Source of the DNA: Paenibacillus etheri
GTDB lineage: Bacteria; Bacillota; Bacilli; Paenibacillales; Paenibacillaceae
Direction of reading: 5' to 3'
Assembly (NCBI RefSeq): GCF_001012825.1
Contig: NZ_LCZJ02000012.1
Location: 189,232 to 253,231 of the forward strand
Length of the DNA stretch: 64,000 bases
Of this stretch, positions 17,020 to 26,979 are shown one piece after another. A model generated the notes under the pieces. That model worked only from the letters and a program-made list of their open reading frames with translations, was not told where the DNA came from and ran no database searches. The position numbers and the translations under genes are program-made. The number at the start of each line of letters is the position of its first letter. Within the stretch, counting starts at the first letter, position 1.

Positions 17020-17778
17020 ATGAGATCAAACGGGCGAAACGACGACCAATTACGGCCGCTGACAATAACGACCCAAACGAATAAATATGCTGAGGGCTCC
17101 GTGATCATTGAAATGGGAGATACCAAAGTCATTTGTACGGCTACTGTGGAGGAAAAAGTGCCACCGTTTCTTAAAGGGCAAGGAAAAGGCTGGGTGACCG
17201 CTGAATATTCGATGCTTCCTCGGGCAACCCAATCCCGTAATCAGCGTGAAGCTGCACGCGGTAAGCTTACTGGACGCACCATGGAGATCCAACGGCTGAT
17301 CGGAAGAGCGCTTCGTTCCGTAGTGAATTTACAGGCTTTAGGCGAGCGTAGTATTACGCTGGACTGTGATGTGATTCAGGCGGATGGTGGTACGCGGACC
17401 GCTTCGATTACAGGTGCTTTTGTTGCTATGGCTTTTGCTATTAACAAAATTGCACTTCAGCATAAGCTGCCTGTGTTTCCTATAACTGATTTTTTGGGGG
17501 CAATCAGTGTCGGTGTTGTAGGGGATAAAACGCTGCTGGATTTGAATTATGAAGAAGATTCCAAAGCAAAAGTGGATATGAATGTAGTTATGACTGGTGG
17601 CGGTGCCTTTGTTGAACTACAAGGGACTGGCGAAGAAAGACCGTTCACACGTCAAGAGCTGGATCTTTTGCTTGGTCTAGGTGAGAAGGGAATCTATGAA
17701 CTGATTGCTGCGCAGAAAGAAGCGCTGGGAGCAATTGCTCTCAAAATCCCTTCCGGCCAGCCAGGCCAAGAGGTGTAG
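17020..17778 (+). CDS. rph: Ribonuclease PH
   Basis: A 252-residue phosphorolytic 3'-5' exoribonuclease that trims tRNA 3' ends. It has the standard family length and conserved blocks: [13 protein letters not shown] at the start, [53 protein letters not shown] and [12 protein letters not shown]. The GGRTAS-type phosphate-binding site is present as GGTRTAS. An AGGAGG-type ribosome site precedes the ATG. The stop is followed by one base and then the ATG of rdgB, so the two are translationally coupled. Confidence 0.97.
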   Translation: MRSNGRNDDQLRPLTITTQTNKYAEGSVIIEMGDTKVICTATVEEKVPPFLKGQGKGWVTAEYSMLPRATQSRNQREAARGKLTGRTMEIQRLIGRALRSVVNLQALGERSITLDCDVIQADGGTRTASITGAFVAMAFAINKIALQHKLPVFPITDFLGAISVGVVGDKTLLDLNYEEDSKAKVDMNVVMTGGGAFVELQGTGEERPFTRQELDLLLGLGEKGIYELIAAQKEALGAIALKIPSGQPGQEV

Positions 17779-17779
17779 C

Positions 17780-18421
17780 ATGAGGTCTGACGGCGGTATT
17801 CTTATTGTTGCGACGAAGAATAAGGGGAAAGTACGCGAATTCGAGCATGCTTTTGCCCCGCTGGGGCTGACAGTAAAAAGTATGTACGATTATCCGGATC
17901 TGCCCGATGTGGTAGAAGACGGAGCCACTTTTGCCGAGAACGCCTTTAAAAAATCCAAAGCCGTAGGCGACGCTCTAGGAATCCCGGTACTTGCCGATGA
18001 TTCGGGTCTTTGTGTAGACGCTTTGGATGGCGGACCGGGTGTGTACTCTGCGCGTTATGCAGGGGAAAACGCGGGAGATGACGAGAACAACCTGAAGCTG
18101 CTTAGCGAGCTGGAGAAGCTAAAACAGGGTGAGGACACCGGACAGCCTTTGCTAAGTACAGCTCGGTTTGTCTGTACATTGTCCTTATACGATCCAAGTT
18201 CGGGACGGGAATTAACCGCCGAAGGTACAGTAGAAGGATGGATCACATCCGAACCTGCTGGTGGTGGAGGCTTCGGCTACGATCCGTTGTTTTACTTGGC
18301 AGAATTTGAAAAGACAATGGCCGAGCTAACGCTCGAAGAGAAGCAGCGGATTAGCCACCGGGGAACTGCGTTGCGATTGCTGACGGAGAAGCTAGCAGCT
18401 GCAGATGACTTGAATTTCTAA
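17780..18421 (+). CDS. rdgB: XTP/dITP diphosphatase (Ham1/RdgB family)
   Basis: A 213-residue housecleaning pyrophosphatase that removes non-canonical purine nucleoside triphosphates. Conserved motifs: VATKNKGKVREF at the N-terminus (triphosphate binding), EDGATFAENAFKKSKA, LADDSGLCVDALDGGPGVYSARYAGE (metal and base pocket), GGGGFGYDPLF and ISHRGTAL. I place the start at the ATG at 17780, one base after the rph stop; a longer in-frame reading would overlap rph by 74 bases and add unrelated residues. It forms the end of the gerM-rph-rdgB cluster and is followed by a strong terminator. Confidence 0.95.
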   Translation: MRSDGGILIVATKNKGKVREFEHAFAPLGLTVKSMYDYPDLPDVVEDGATFAENAFKKSKAVGDALGIPVLADDSGLCVDALDGGPGVYSARYAGENAGDDENNLKLLSELEKLKQGEDTGQPLLSTARFVCTLSLYDPSSGRELTAEGTVEGWITSEPAGGGGFGYDPLFYLAEFEKTMAELTLEEKQRISHRGTALRLLTEKLAAADDLNF

Positions 18422-18457
18422 TCCAAATGCTCCATGCTGTCACTTGAGAGATGAAAT

Positions 18458-18507
18458 AAAAAAGCTTGCAAATCCAAGGTGTGTACCTTGATTTGCAAGC
18501 TTTTTTG
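18458..18507. terminator. Strong terminator after rdgB
   Basis: A 16-17-bp arm AAAAGCTTGCAAATC plus AAGGT pairs with ACCTTGATTTGCAAGCTTTT around a GTGT loop, flanked by A and T runs. It separates rdgB from the convergent chitinase gene. Confidence 0.9.
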
Positions 18508-18539
18508 GTTTGTAAGGCTAAGCTTATAATTTTATTGAA

Positions 18540-20696
18540 TTAGTTCAGCTTCCATAGTGCGGGGGCTGCTGTCGGTTCCCAGCCCAGGAGTGAAGTGTGG
18601 GGCTGTAGACATGTGTATGTTATACCATTGTAGCTAACCGTATCACCCGCTTTGTACGCGACTCCCGCTGCCCAGGCAGATATTCCCGGATTTGGCGTTG
18701 CGGTTGGCGTTGGAGTAGGTATCGTGGTTGCTGTTGGCGTTGGTGCAACGGTCGGCGTTGGAGTTACAGTAGGCATCGGTGTCGGCGTTGGTGTTACGGT
18801 AGACACAGGTGTTGGTGTTGCTGTCGCTGTCGCTGTTGCTGTTGCTGTTGGAGTAGGTGTTGCCGTTGCTGTAGGTGTAGGAGTTGGCGTGATGCCTCCA
18901 TACAGTTTGTCGTATTCTTGCTGGGACGAGCTTCCGTTCAGCGTAATTCGCTGCGGACCCCCCGAGAAATTCAGTTTCATCATGCCCGGAATTTCCAGTG
19001 TGGCTCCGTTTGCAATCGTTTGGGATGCCGTACCGGTAATACGGTAGCGGTTAAAGTCCCAATCCGTGGAGACTTGCTCTACTGTACCAGCGCCCCATGC
19101 AGAGGTCAGGGTTGTTGTAGTCGGAAGATCGAACTCTAGCTTCCAGCCACCGGAAATATCCGCGCCAGTGTTATTTGTTATTTTCAGGGAGTAAGTGTAA
19201 TTTGGATGATCGTACGCCCCACTGAAGCTAAGAATGAAGTTCGTGGGCGCAGGTAGTTGTGGCTTTGGAAGTCCACCTGGAAGAGAGGCAGACTTAAGCT
19301 GGTCATAGGCAAAATCGGTCAACGAGTTGCCATACGTATAGGTCCCATCACTCTTTTCAGAGTAATCGCCTGTCAACTCCCAGAACATCATCCCTCCCAA
19401 TCCCTTTTGCTTAATGTAATCCAGTTTGTAGCCGAGCGATTCCTTATCTTCATACGTAAGAAAAACCTTCTTGTCTGCGTTGTACAAGTATGGGGTTTTG
19501 GTAACAGGATCGAAGTAACGTTTGTTCGCTGGGTCTTTGAGCAGATTCAGCACATGCCAGATTGGATTTGCGCCAGCCGGCTGCTCTGGTGCAGGATCAT
19601 TCCAGATTCCGTATACGCCGTCGGCTCCACCTCCGATTGTAGGAGCTGTACCATAAAGACCGGTGTTATTGATGCCTCCATTTACATTCTTCCAGCCACG
19701 TGAGTAATAAGGAACTCCGATGACGATTTTTTCCGGAGGAAGCGTACCCAAATAATATCGAACGGCCCAGTCGGTATTCAGAACCGGAGTGCCCAGCGCA
19801 GCTGTTTCAGTATCACGAGAATCCGGGTACAGGGCGGAATGCGGCCCTACGTATCCATTCCACGCGCCGTGGAAATCATAGGTCATAAGGTTCGCCCAGT
19901 CCAAATACTGGTTAGCTTCCCCTAGCTTCATCCCGCCCAGAATCCAGGAAGAGGCGGTTGCAGCGATGGTTAAATCATATTTTTGATTGTCCTGAGCGCC
20001 TGCCTGATCTAGCTTTTCGCGAAGCTTTTTCATGAGGAGAACATAGTTATTGTAGTTCACCGTGCGCAGCGGCTCCGCCACACCGAAGTCATTCGGGTTA
20101 CCTGATTGGCCAGTACCAGATGGGTACTCCCAATCAATGTCCACCCCGTTGAACTGGTAGGTACGTAGAAAATCTACAACGCTATTCGCAAACGTCTCGC
20201 GGCCAGCTTCTGAATTGGCCATGTTATAAAAACCACCAGAACCCGACCAGCCGCCAACCGAAATCAGGGTGCGGACATCGGGGTATAACTGTTTATACTT
20301 TACGAGTTGATTAAAATGTCCTTTATACGGCAAATTAGTTAATTGGTCAGGGTAGTCTTTTTCGATAGCGGCTGTACGGTCCATCAGATCAATCATGTTC
20401 GTTTGAGGGTTTACCTTGGCGAACGCATAGTTAATGTGAGTGATTTTGCCCCACGGTATTTTATCGACAGTATAAAATCCTTTATTCTCCTGATCTCCCC
20501 ACTCCGGGAAGTAAGCAACAATTTTACGCGGATGATCTGCAGCCGGAGCGGGAGCAGTTGGCGTTGTTCCTGCTGCTAAGGCTACTTGCGACGATCCACC
20601 TGTACTTGTGTAAAGCGGAAGCAGAATGATGGCGCTCATTAAGGCCGCAATGTAGCGTGCCGATTTACTTCGCCTATTACGTGTACTTATATTCAT
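18540..20696 (-). CDS. Secreted GH18 chitinase with CBM2-like domain, Pro-Thr linker and C-terminal CBM5/12
   Basis: A 718-residue exported endo-acting chitinase. The signal peptide covers about residues 1-41. The GH18 barrel spans about 57-475, with [10 protein letters not shown] on strand 3 and the catalytic [11 protein letters not shown] (D186, D188, acid E190). The first position of the usual DGxDxDxE is Asn, which some members tolerate. A beta-sandwich resembling a family 2 carbohydrate-binding module follows at about 480-590 ([20 protein letters not shown]), then a roughly 80-residue TP/TA/TV-rich linker and a 46-residue chitin-binding CBM5/12 ([17 protein letters not shown]...[13 protein letters not shown]). 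It lies downstream of a second chitinase on the same strand and probably belongs to one chitin-use unit. Confidence 0.93.
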   Translation of the reverse strand: MNISTRNRRSKSARYIAALMSAIILLPLYTSTGGSSQVALAAGTTPTAPAPAADHPRKIVAYFPEWGDQENKGFYTVDKIPWGKITHINYAFAKVNPQTNMIDLMDRTAAIEKDYPDQLTNLPYKGHFNQLVKYKQLYPDVRTLISVGGWSGSGGFYNMANSEAGRETFANSVVDFLRTYQFNGVDIDWEYPSGTGQSGNPNDFGVAEPLRTVNYNNYVLLMKKLREKLDQAGAQDNQKYDLTIAATASSWILGGMKLGEANQYLDWANLMTYDFHGAWNGYVGPHSALYPDSRDTETAALGTPVLNTDWAVRYYLGTLPPEKIVIGVPYYSRGWKNVNGGINNTGLYGTAPTIGGGADGVYGIWNDPAPEQPAGANPIWHVLNLLKDPANKRYFDPVTKTPYLYNADKKVFLTYEDKESLGYKLDYIKQKGLGGMMFWELTGDYSEKSDGTYTYGNSLTDFAYDQLKSASLPGGLPKPQLPAPTNFILSFSGAYDHPNYTYSLKITNNTGADISGGWKLEFDLPTTTTLTSAWGAGTVEQVSTDWDFNRYRITGTASQTIANGATLEIPGMMKLNFSGGPQRITLNGSSSQQEYDKLYGGITPTPTPTATATPTPTATATATATATPTPVSTVTPTPTPMPTVTPTPTVAPTPTATTIPTPTPTATPNPGISAWAAGVAYKAGDTVSYNGITYTCLQPHTSLLGWEPTAAPALWKLN

Positions 20697-20773
20697 TTAA
20701 CATTCCTCCAAAAGGGATAATATGACTGCGGGTGTAAATAGGAACGGTGATCCTTACGTGCAAATCGGAAGTC

Positions 20774-22429
20774 TTAATTCAGCTTCCAAAGTGCGGGTGT
20801 GGTCGCCGGTTCCCAGCCTTGAAGTGAAGTATGGGGCTGGAGGCAAGTATACGTTTTGGCATTATAGCTAACGATATCGCCAGTTTTGTACGCGATTCCT
20901 GTAACCCAGCTAGAACCCCCAGGAGTTGGTGCTACTGTTGCGGTTGGTGTTGGAGTTGCCGTCGGTGTTGGAGTTACCGTAGGAGTCGGAGTCGCCGTTG
21001 GAGTTACTGTTGCCGTCGGCGATGGTGTTGGAGTTGCCGTTGGAGTTGCAGTTGGTGTCGGTGTCGGCTGTACCACTCCTCCGCCAAGGTCGGTGTTTAG
21101 TTTATTGGTTAGTGTTTTGTTCCGGTCACCACTTGTCTCCCAGAACATGGCTCCCGCTAGGCCTTTTGATTTGAGATAACTGATCTTATGGTCAAAGGAT
21201 TCTACATCGTCATAGCTGATGTAAGTTTGGTTCGTTGGATTATAGAGATAAGGCACTTTAGAAATGTCATTCCAATAACGGGTATAGCCGTTTTTGTTAA
21301 TATAATTAGCTTCGAGGTCGTAGAAATCATAACTGCCCTTCTCCCATGTACCCGTGGGCGAAATGCCAGCAGACAATTGATATTGGCCATTTCCTGCTAC
21401 AGGAGCGCCTCCCCAACCACGGCCGTAGAATCCCATGCCAAGCACTAACTTGTTCGCAGGTACGCCATTAGCTAAATAGCTGGTTACCGCTTTGTCGATG
21501 TTGAAGTTTTGCGGTTCGGTCAGGCCTGATGCAGAAGCGGCTGGATCATAGTACAAAGGAGCATTGTGACCTGTAGTCTTATTCCAGCTTCCGTTGAAGT
21601 CATAGGTCATAATATTGATCCAATCGACAATGGAAGCAATACCTGCAAGATTATTGTTATTGACGTATGTCGGGCCTGCCCCGGAAGCAATGGTTAGCAG
21701 GTAGGTTTTGCCGTCGGTCTGACCCGCAGCATTTAGCTTCTCACGGATTTTTTGCAGAAGAAGGACGTAGTTCTCCTTGTCTTGGGGACGGTAGCTGTTG
21801 CCTGCGAGCCCTCCGCTAACTGGGTACTCCCAGTCGAGATCGACTCCGTCCATTTTATATTTACGAATGAAGTCTACCGCAGAGTCGGCAAAAACTTCAC
21901 GGGTCACAGCAGTGGCCGCCACATCCGAGAAACGGTTCGACCAGGTCCAGCCTCCAACGGAGATCATCGTTTTTAGGTTGGGGTTCTTTTCTTTCAGCTT
22001 CCACAGTTGCTTCAGGTTACCTTTGATGGGGTCATCCCATTTGTCATCCCCGAAGCTCTTTCCGGTGTCAATCCACGGGTCACCCAGCACAATCGTACCG
22101 TTCGGAACGTTAATGGTTTGTGCTTGCTCATTTTGACAGCTCCAGGTTACTGGATTCGGGCCAGTAGGGTCGGGGTTGCCGTGAATGCCATTCCAACAAA
22201 TATCTGCGAAGGCGTAGTTAATGACATTCATTTTGGTAGGATCGATATCTGTTACATTGTAAGCCCGACCATAAGCGGCCCAAGAAGCGTAATAACCAAC
22301 CAGTTTATAATCCTGTGCAGCGTTGGCCGTTTTGGCACTACTACCCAGGGCTGAAAAAAGTGTAAGAACAAGCGCAGCGATCATCGCGATCGCAAAGGTT
22401 TTGCGTGAACTTTTTTTCATAAATATCAT
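20774..22429 (-). CDS. Secreted GH18 chitinase with C-terminal CBM5/12
   Basis: A 551-residue exported chitinase. The signal peptide (KKSSRKTFAIAMIAALVLTL core, about residues 1-38) precedes a GH18 barrel at about 41-440, with SVGGWTWSNRFSD and MDGVDLDWEYP (D197, D199, acid E201). A TP/TA repeat linker then joins a CBM5/12 nearly identical to that of the neighbouring chitinase. I place the start at 22429, preceded by GGAGG; an in-frame ATG at 22504 would add residues lacking any signal-peptide character. The DxxDxDxE motif and insert pattern (long WNGIHGNPDPTGPNP loop) resemble bacterial ChiA1/ChiD-type endochitinases. A cre-like site lies upstream. Confidence 0.93.
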   Translation of the reverse strand: MIFMKKSSRKTFAIAMIAALVLTLFSALGSSAKTANAAQDYKLVGYYASWAAYGRAYNVTDIDPTKMNVINYAFADICWNGIHGNPDPTGPNPVTWSCQNEQAQTINVPNGTIVLGDPWIDTGKSFGDDKWDDPIKGNLKQLWKLKEKNPNLKTMISVGGWTWSNRFSDVAATAVTREVFADSAVDFIRKYKMDGVDLDWEYPVSGGLAGNSYRPQDKENYVLLLQKIREKLNAAGQTDGKTYLLTIASGAGPTYVNNNNLAGIASIVDWINIMTYDFNGSWNKTTGHNAPLYYDPAASASGLTEPQNFNIDKAVTSYLANGVPANKLVLGMGFYGRGWGGAPVAGNGQYQLSAGISPTGTWEKGSYDFYDLEANYINKNGYTRYWNDISKVPYLYNPTNQTYISYDDVESFDHKISYLKSKGLAGAMFWETSGDRNKTLTNKLNTDLGGGVVQPTPTPTATPTATPTPSPTATVTPTATPTPTVTPTPTATPTPTATVAPTPGGSSWVTGIAYKTGDIVSYNAKTYTCLQPHTSLQGWEPATTPALWKLN

Positions 22430-22614
22430 TGATTTTCTACCTCCAAGGTTCAATGTGTAGTTCGAAATTCTTTTCGGCAAGAAACCCCAACCTTCACCTC
22501 CCATAGTTTGAAATTCACCTGTACCTTCACCCTTGTAAATCTCTCATTCTACTGACACCCGATTCATAGATTTTGCAGCAAAAAAAAGCGGTCTACATAA
22601 AGCCCACACAATAA

Positions 22615-22628
22615 GTAAGCGCTTTCTA
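22615..22628 (-). promoter_or_regulatory. cre-like catabolite control site upstream of the chitinases
   Basis: The sequence reads TAGAAAGCGCTTAC on the minus strand, close to the CcpA consensus TGWNANCGNTNWCA. It lies about 190 bases upstream of the first chitinase start. No clear -35/-10 pair was found beside it. The rest of the gap 22630-23000 shows nothing I can name. Confidence 0.5.
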
Positions 22629-23026
22629 AATTGCTGTTTTAAGGATTCCTTTTTGATAAACTTGTAGATGTACATTGTTGAAGGGGTGTAGGGTGAGTAG
22701 AAAAGCGGGTTTGAGTTCAATAATTAGGATGAATTTCTTATTTATGGGTGTAGGCATTTCTTATTTTCAAGCATAGAGAGCGATTATGCTAGGGATAAAA
22801 TTCGGTAATGTAGGGGGACATTTTTCTAATTACTGGATGCTGATGAAGAAAACTTTAATAGAAATGGTGCCTGACCTCTTTTTCAGGAAACTCATGCAGA
22901 ACACATAACCTCAGATGTAATGAATATAAATGATATACATGCCTGCAATATTTTTACGGAACTACGCAACGCATCGCTGTTTCTTTTCGTTATAGTAGTA
23001 TCATAAGGAAGGTGGTGGGTTCACCG

Positions 23027-23455
23027 ATGGTTGTGTTTTGGTTGATCGCAGCCGGTGTCCTGTTTGTTGTAGAGATGATGACGCTCACTTTTTATCTGCT
23101 ATGGCTCAGTATTGGTGCGTTGGCCGCAGGTTTGGTGTCGTTGATTGTACCTGAAGCCATTTTGTTTCAGGTGATCCTTGGATCACTGGTCGCACTTGGT
23201 CTGACTATATTCTCGAAACCACTGGTTTCTAAATTTCGCAGTTCACGTGGGTTCAAGGATACAGGCACAGAAATCGTCGGCAGGCAAGGAATCGTCATTG
23301 AGCCGATTGAGCAGGGGCGCTACGGGCAAGTAAAGGTAGGCGGAGATACGTGGAGCGCGAGCTCTGACCAATCTCTGGGCAAGGACGAAGTGGTCAGAGT
23401 AGTGAAGAGAGGCACGACAATTATTGAGGTAGAACGATGGGGGGACATGAACTAA
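23027..23455 (+). CDS. NfeD-family membrane protein
   Basis: A roughly 142-residue short NfeD protein. Two or three hydrophobic helices in the first 70 residues (VVFWLIAAGVLFVVEMM; LWLSIGALAAGLVSL) are followed by a small OB-fold domain (GRQGIVIEPIEQGRYGQVKVGGDTW...VVRVVKRGTTIIEVE). NfeD proteins pair with SPFH/stomatin proteins in membrane microdomains, and the next gene encodes exactly such a partner, with the stop and start codons overlapping (TAATG). The start could also be the GTG at 23012; the ATG at 23027 is preferred for its GGAAGGTGG ribosome site. Confidence 0.85.
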   Translation: MVVFWLIAAGVLFVVEMMTLTFYLLWLSIGALAAGLVSLIVPEAILFQVILGSLVALGLTIFSKPLVSKFRSSRGFKDTGTEIVGRQGIVIEPIEQGRYGQVKVGGDTWSASSDQSLGKDEVVRVVKRGTTIIEVERWGDMN

Positions 23456-24390
23456 TGGAATGGGCAATTATTTCAATTATTCTAGTGGTTGTTGTAGTTT
23501 TTGTGGCATTAACGATCAAAATCGTACCGCAACAACGGGTAGGCGTTGTAGAACGTCTGGGTAAATTCAACCGTCTACTTACACCGGGTCTGAACATTCT
23601 GATTCCTGTGATTGATCAGGTGCGTACGTACCATGACCTACGAATTCAACAAGCGAATGTGCCTCCGCAAACGGTAATCACGAAGGATAACGTGCAGGTG
23701 CAGATCGATACGATTATTTTCTATCAGGTCGTTGGACCAGAGGAAGCTACGTACGGCATTTCTGATTATGTATATGGGGTAAGAAACATTTCGACGGCAA
23801 CGATGCGGCAAATTATCGGTAAGCTGGAATTGGATGAAACACTTTCTGGGCGGGAAAAGATTTCGACTGATATTCGGTTGGCGCTTGATGAGGCTACAGA
23901 GAAGTGGGGCGTAAGGATCGAGCGTGTGGAAGTCATCGATATCAAGCCGCCGCTCGATATTCAAGAAGCAATGGATAAGCAGATGAAAGCGGAGCGGAGC
24001 AAACGTGCGATTGTTTTGGAAGCGGAAGCTGCCAAGCAGGATATGATCCTTCGTGCTGAAGGGGATAAGCAGAGCAAGATTCTGAAAGCAGAAGGCGACA
24101 AGGAAGCACGTATCCGCCAAGCAGAGGGTTCACGCCAAGCACAGGAGCTGGAAGCTCATGGTGAAGCGAAAGCGATTCAAGCGGTGGCTGAAGCGGAAAA
24201 ATCACGCATTGAGCTGATTCGCTCAGCAGGTCTGGATGAGCAGGTGCTCGCTTATCGCTCCTTCGAGGCTCTGGCTGAAATCGCCAAAGGTCCCGCGAAT
24301 AAAGTATTCCTGCCAACAAGTGCTGTTGAAACGCTGGGAAGTCTTGGCGCGATTGCTGAAGTATTCAAAGCGAGTAAGGATAGTAAATAG
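23455..24390 (+). CDS. SPFH/band 7 (stomatin/prohibitin-like) membrane protein
   Basis: A 311-residue protein with a single N-terminal transmembrane helix (about 3-24), an SPFH domain (VPQQRVGVVERLGKFNRLLTPG onward to about 180) and a long charged coiled coil (about 180-255) with repeated AEGDKQ/AEGDKE units, like QmcA/HflK-type proteins. It probably oligomerises in lipid microdomains with the NfeD protein encoded immediately upstream. I take the ATG at 23455, which overlaps the NfeD stop and follows a GGGGGG stretch, instead of an in-frame ATG at 23437. Confidence 0.9.
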   Translation: MEWAIISIILVVVVVFVALTIKIVPQQRVGVVERLGKFNRLLTPGLNILIPVIDQVRTYHDLRIQQANVPPQTVITKDNVQVQIDTIIFYQVVGPEEATYGISDYVYGVRNISTATMRQIIGKLELDETLSGREKISTDIRLALDEATEKWGVRIERVEVIDIKPPLDIQEAMDKQMKAERSKRAIVLEAEAAKQDMILRAEGDKQSKILKAEGDKEARIRQAEGSRQAQELEAHGEAKAIQAVAEAEKSRIELIRSAGLDEQVLAYRSFEALAEIAKGPANKVFLPTSAVETLGSLGAIAEVFKASKDSK

Positions 24391-24492
24391 ATTTTACAAT
24401 TCGCGCTTCTTCCGTTAAAGTAAATAGCAAAAACAACCTTATGCATACGAAGCTATTGTTGCTTATGCAAACTTTGAAGGAGAGAAGCTACC

Positions 24493-24948
24493 GTGACACA
24501 AAAAGAAATCTCACCGCTAGTTGAACTGCTCGGACTACAACCCCACGTTGAGGGCGGTTGGTACAAAAGAGTTTGGAACTCCGAATTTGAAATTCCGCAG
24601 GAAGTGCTTGGGGATAGCTATTCCGGACCGCGCCATTCGGCATCTTCAATTTATTTTCTACTTCACGAGGGTGAACAATCTGATTGGCATACTGTTTTGT
24701 CCGATGAAGTTTGGTTCTGGCATTCCGGTAGTCCAATAGTGCTTAGTCTCGGAGGTAACGGAGATAAGCCTGAGAATGTGAAGGAAGTTATCTTAGGTCT
24801 CGATATTACTGCGGGTCAGCAGCCGCAGGTAGTTGTACCAGCGGGAGTATGGCAGGCGGCTCGTCCGTTAGGATCAGAACCAGTGCTGGTATCCTGTATC
24901 GTTTCTCCTGAATTCCATTTTGATGATTTTAAACTAATTGAGAAATAA
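24493..24948 (+). CDS. Cupin-superfamily protein (DUF985/cupin_5)
   Basis: A 151-residue single-domain cupin of the DUF985 type. Conserved blocks are LGLQPHVEGGWYKRVW, SIYFLLHEGEQSDWH and WFWHSGSPIVL, with a later VVVPAGVWQAARPLG and VSPEFHFDDF end. The family includes yeast YML079w-like proteins; enzymatic function is unknown, though a sugar-like or nucleotide ligand is suspected. GTG start, with GAAGGAGAG upstream. It stands alone and is followed by a strong terminator. Confidence 0.85.
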   Translation: MTQKEISPLVELLGLQPHVEGGWYKRVWNSEFEIPQEVLGDSYSGPRHSASSIYFLLHEGEQSDWHTVLSDEVWFWHSGSPIVLSLGGNGDKPENVKEVILGLDITAGQQPQVVVPAGVWQAARPLGSEPVLVSCIVSPEFHFDDFKLIEK

Positions 24949-24979
24949 AGCGGTTCTTCTTTCAAAAAGGTAAAAAAAT

Positions 24980-25021
24980 AAAGTAGCGAGTCTCCTATCT
25001 TGGGAGGCTCGCTACTTTTTG
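24980..25021 (+). terminator. Terminator after the cupin gene
   Basis: AAAGTAGCGAGTCTCC (24980-24995) pairs with GGAGGCTCGCTACTTT (25003-25018), with one G-T pair, followed by a T run. Confidence 0.9.
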
Positions 25022-25144
25022 TTTCACCCCAAATATTAAGTCCTCTTCTACCATAAATGCACAATGTAAAAATCCTCGGAGTCTTGTAAATATCCTCTAT
25101 TCCAGTAGAACCGGGCAATTCATATGATGGAGTTACTAAAAACA

Positions 25145-25163
25145 TACGAACAAGGGGTTCGTA
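25145..25163. promoter_or_regulatory. Perfect inverted repeat just before the first permease gene
   Basis: TACGAAC (25145-25151), AAGGG loop, GTTCGTA (25157-25163). It lies 18 bases before the start codon and just before the ribosome site, so as RNA it could limit access to that site and as DNA it could be an operator. The regulator is not identified; the YesN-type activator in the same locus is a candidate. Confidence 0.4.
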
Positions 25164-25181
25164 AGTGGAAGGAGTAACACC

Positions 25182-26132
25182 ATGAAGCCAAATTTAGAAA
25201 CTAATCTCTCTCTACACAAGTCAAAACGCGGATTCGGGTCAAGATTGTCCGAATTGGGAAGTTCATCAAATTTCGTAGGCTACTTGTTTGTCGCCCCCAT
25301 CTTAATCTTGATGGGAATCTGGTTTTATTACCCACTGGTTCAATCATTAATTTACAGCTTCCAGGACATCAGCTTCCTAAATCCGGATGCGGCAAAATTT
25401 ATCGGATTGGGAAACTATGTGGAAATTGTCCAGGATAAGGACTTCTGGACGGCTTTGAGCCATTCCTTATTGCTGACCGTAGTAGCGGTACCGCTGCAGG
25501 CGATTATCGCCTTGGTGATTGCAGTGAACCTGAACAAGGTGATGCACCTTAAGGGTGTGTTCCGCACACTGTATTACATGCCATATATTACCTCAACCAT
25601 TGCGGTGACGACTGTATTTATGTATTTGTTCATGCAGAATGACGGAATTGCAACACAATTGCTGACCTGGTTTGGTTTTCCCGACGTTTCATGGTACGCC
25701 AACGTCAAGTATGCACTTCCATTCTTGATGATCCTTACCGTTTGGACGTATGTGGGATTCTACATGGTAGTGTACTTGGGTGGATTGCAAACCATTCCAA
25801 ACGATATTTATGAAGCGGGTCGTGTGGACGGAGCAAATGGATGGCAGCAGTTCTGGAAGCTTACGGTTCCTATGTTGAAACCAGTGACCTTCCTTGTCAT
25901 AATGTCCGGGATTATTAACGTCATGCAACTGTTTGACCAGCCTTATGCCTTGGCGAGAAACGGCTCGCTCGGAAGTCCGGCCGGTGCAACGAGTACAATA
26001 GTAACTTATTTCTACAGCCAGGCATTCAGCTTCAACCGTTCCGGTTACGGTAGTGCTGCAGCATTTATTATTTTCGCCCTTATTATTGCGCTGTCTATGC
26101 TTCAAAAACGCTTTCTTAAGGAGGAGATTTAG
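25182..26132 (+). CDS. Sugar ABC transporter permease (MalF/UgpA type)
   Basis: A 316-residue permease with six hydrophobic segments and the coupling loop EAGRVDGANGWQQFWKLTVP (about residues 210-229) that contacts the ATPase. It belongs to the CUT1 carbohydrate importer class. GGAAGGAG precedes the ATG. The second permease begins directly after its stop, then GH65 phosphorylase and beta-phosphoglucomutase; the solute-binding lipoprotein lies downstream behind a two-component system. No ATPase gene is present, so a shared MsmX-type subunit is expected. The likely cargo is an alpha-linked disaccharide or oligosaccharide handled by the GH65 enzyme. Confidence 0.92.
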   Translation: MKPNLETNLSLHKSKRGFGSRLSELGSSSNFVGYLFVAPILILMGIWFYYPLVQSLIYSFQDISFLNPDAAKFIGLGNYVEIVQDKDFWTALSHSLLLTVVAVPLQAIIALVIAVNLNKVMHLKGVFRTLYYMPYITSTIAVTTVFMYLFMQNDGIATQLLTWFGFPDVSWYANVKYALPFLMILTVWTYVGFYMVVYLGGLQTIPNDIYEAGRVDGANGWQQFWKLTVPMLKPVTFLVIMSGIINVMQLFDQPYALARNGSLGSPAGATSTIVTYFYSQAFSFNRSGYGSAAAFIIFALIIALSMLQKRFLKEEI

Positions 26133-26948
26133 ATGATGCTTAACCGGAAAACTCATATTTTACGCTATGTACTACTGTTCGCATTCTCCATATTCTTCGT
26201 CGTACCGTTTGGTTATGCCATCTATACTTCGCTTTTGTCCAAAGCTGACATCGGGCATCTTGTACTGCCAAGCCAGTGGACATTTGAGAACTACAGGGAT
26301 ATCTTCGAAACCTCCGATATATTGATCTGGTATAAGAACTCGATCATCGTAACGTTCGGTATTTTGATTGGTAACTTGTTTGTTAATACGACGGCTGCCT
26401 ACTCCTTGGCTCGTATTAATTTTCGGGGCAGAGGCGTAGTGTTTTTCCTAGTGATCGGGATGATGATGGTGCCTTACCAAGTAATGATTATTCCGATTTT
26501 CTCCATGATCGTTGATATGAAATGGCTTAACAGCTATCAAGGTCTCATTATTCCATTTCTGTTCCAGGGCTTCCTTGTCTTTCTGATGCGTCAATTCTTC
26601 TTGACCGTGCCGAAGGAGCTTGAAGAGGCAGCGGAGGTTGACGGATTAAGCAAGATCGGTATTTTCTACCGGATTATGCTTCCGCTATCCAAAGGTGCGA
26701 TCGGGACACAGATTATATTCAGTTTTACCGGTACATGGAACTCTTTCGTTTGGCCGGTGACCTTGGTGAATGACAGTCGTTGGTATGTAATGACTGTTGG
26801 TCTGAACACACTTAAGAATCGTTATTTTGAATGGCCAAACCTCACGATGACTGGTGTTGTACTCTTGACCCTGCCAATCATTATCGTCTTTTTGATGTTC
26901 CAGCGCCATATGGTGCAAGGAATTGCGACTACAGGACTGAAAGGTTAA
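26133..26948 (+). CDS. Sugar ABC transporter permease (MalG/UgpE type)
   Basis: A 271-residue CUT1 permease with six membrane segments. The coupling loop ELEEAAEVDGLSKIGIFYRI is followed by MLPLSKGAIGTQIIFSFTGT, and the end IATTGLKG is typical of MalG-like proteins. AAGGAGGAG precedes adjacent ATG codons at 26133 and 26136. It forms the heterodimeric channel with the preceding permease. The gene is followed after 31 bases by the GH65 phosphorylase, with AGGAGG in between. Confidence 0.92.
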   Translation: MMLNRKTHILRYVLLFAFSIFFVVPFGYAIYTSLLSKADIGHLVLPSQWTFENYRDIFETSDILIWYKNSIIVTFGILIGNLFVNTTAAYSLARINFRGRGVVFFLVIGMMMVPYQVMIIPIFSMIVDMKWLNSYQGLIIPFLFQGFLVFLMRQFFLTVPKELEEAAEVDGLSKIGIFYRIMLPLSKGAIGTQIIFSFTGTWNSFVWPVTLVNDSRWYVMTVGLNTLKNRYFEWPNLTMTGVVLLTLPIIIVFLMFQRHMVQGIATTGLKG

Positions 26949-26979
26949 TACAGAATACGTTCAGACAGGAGGATGTAAA

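Noticed and set aside
18652-19047. Val/Gly/Ala-rich plus-strand frames over the chitinase linkers
   Set aside because: They are the antisense of the Thr-Pro linkers in the GH18 chitinases; composition is an artefact of the repeats.
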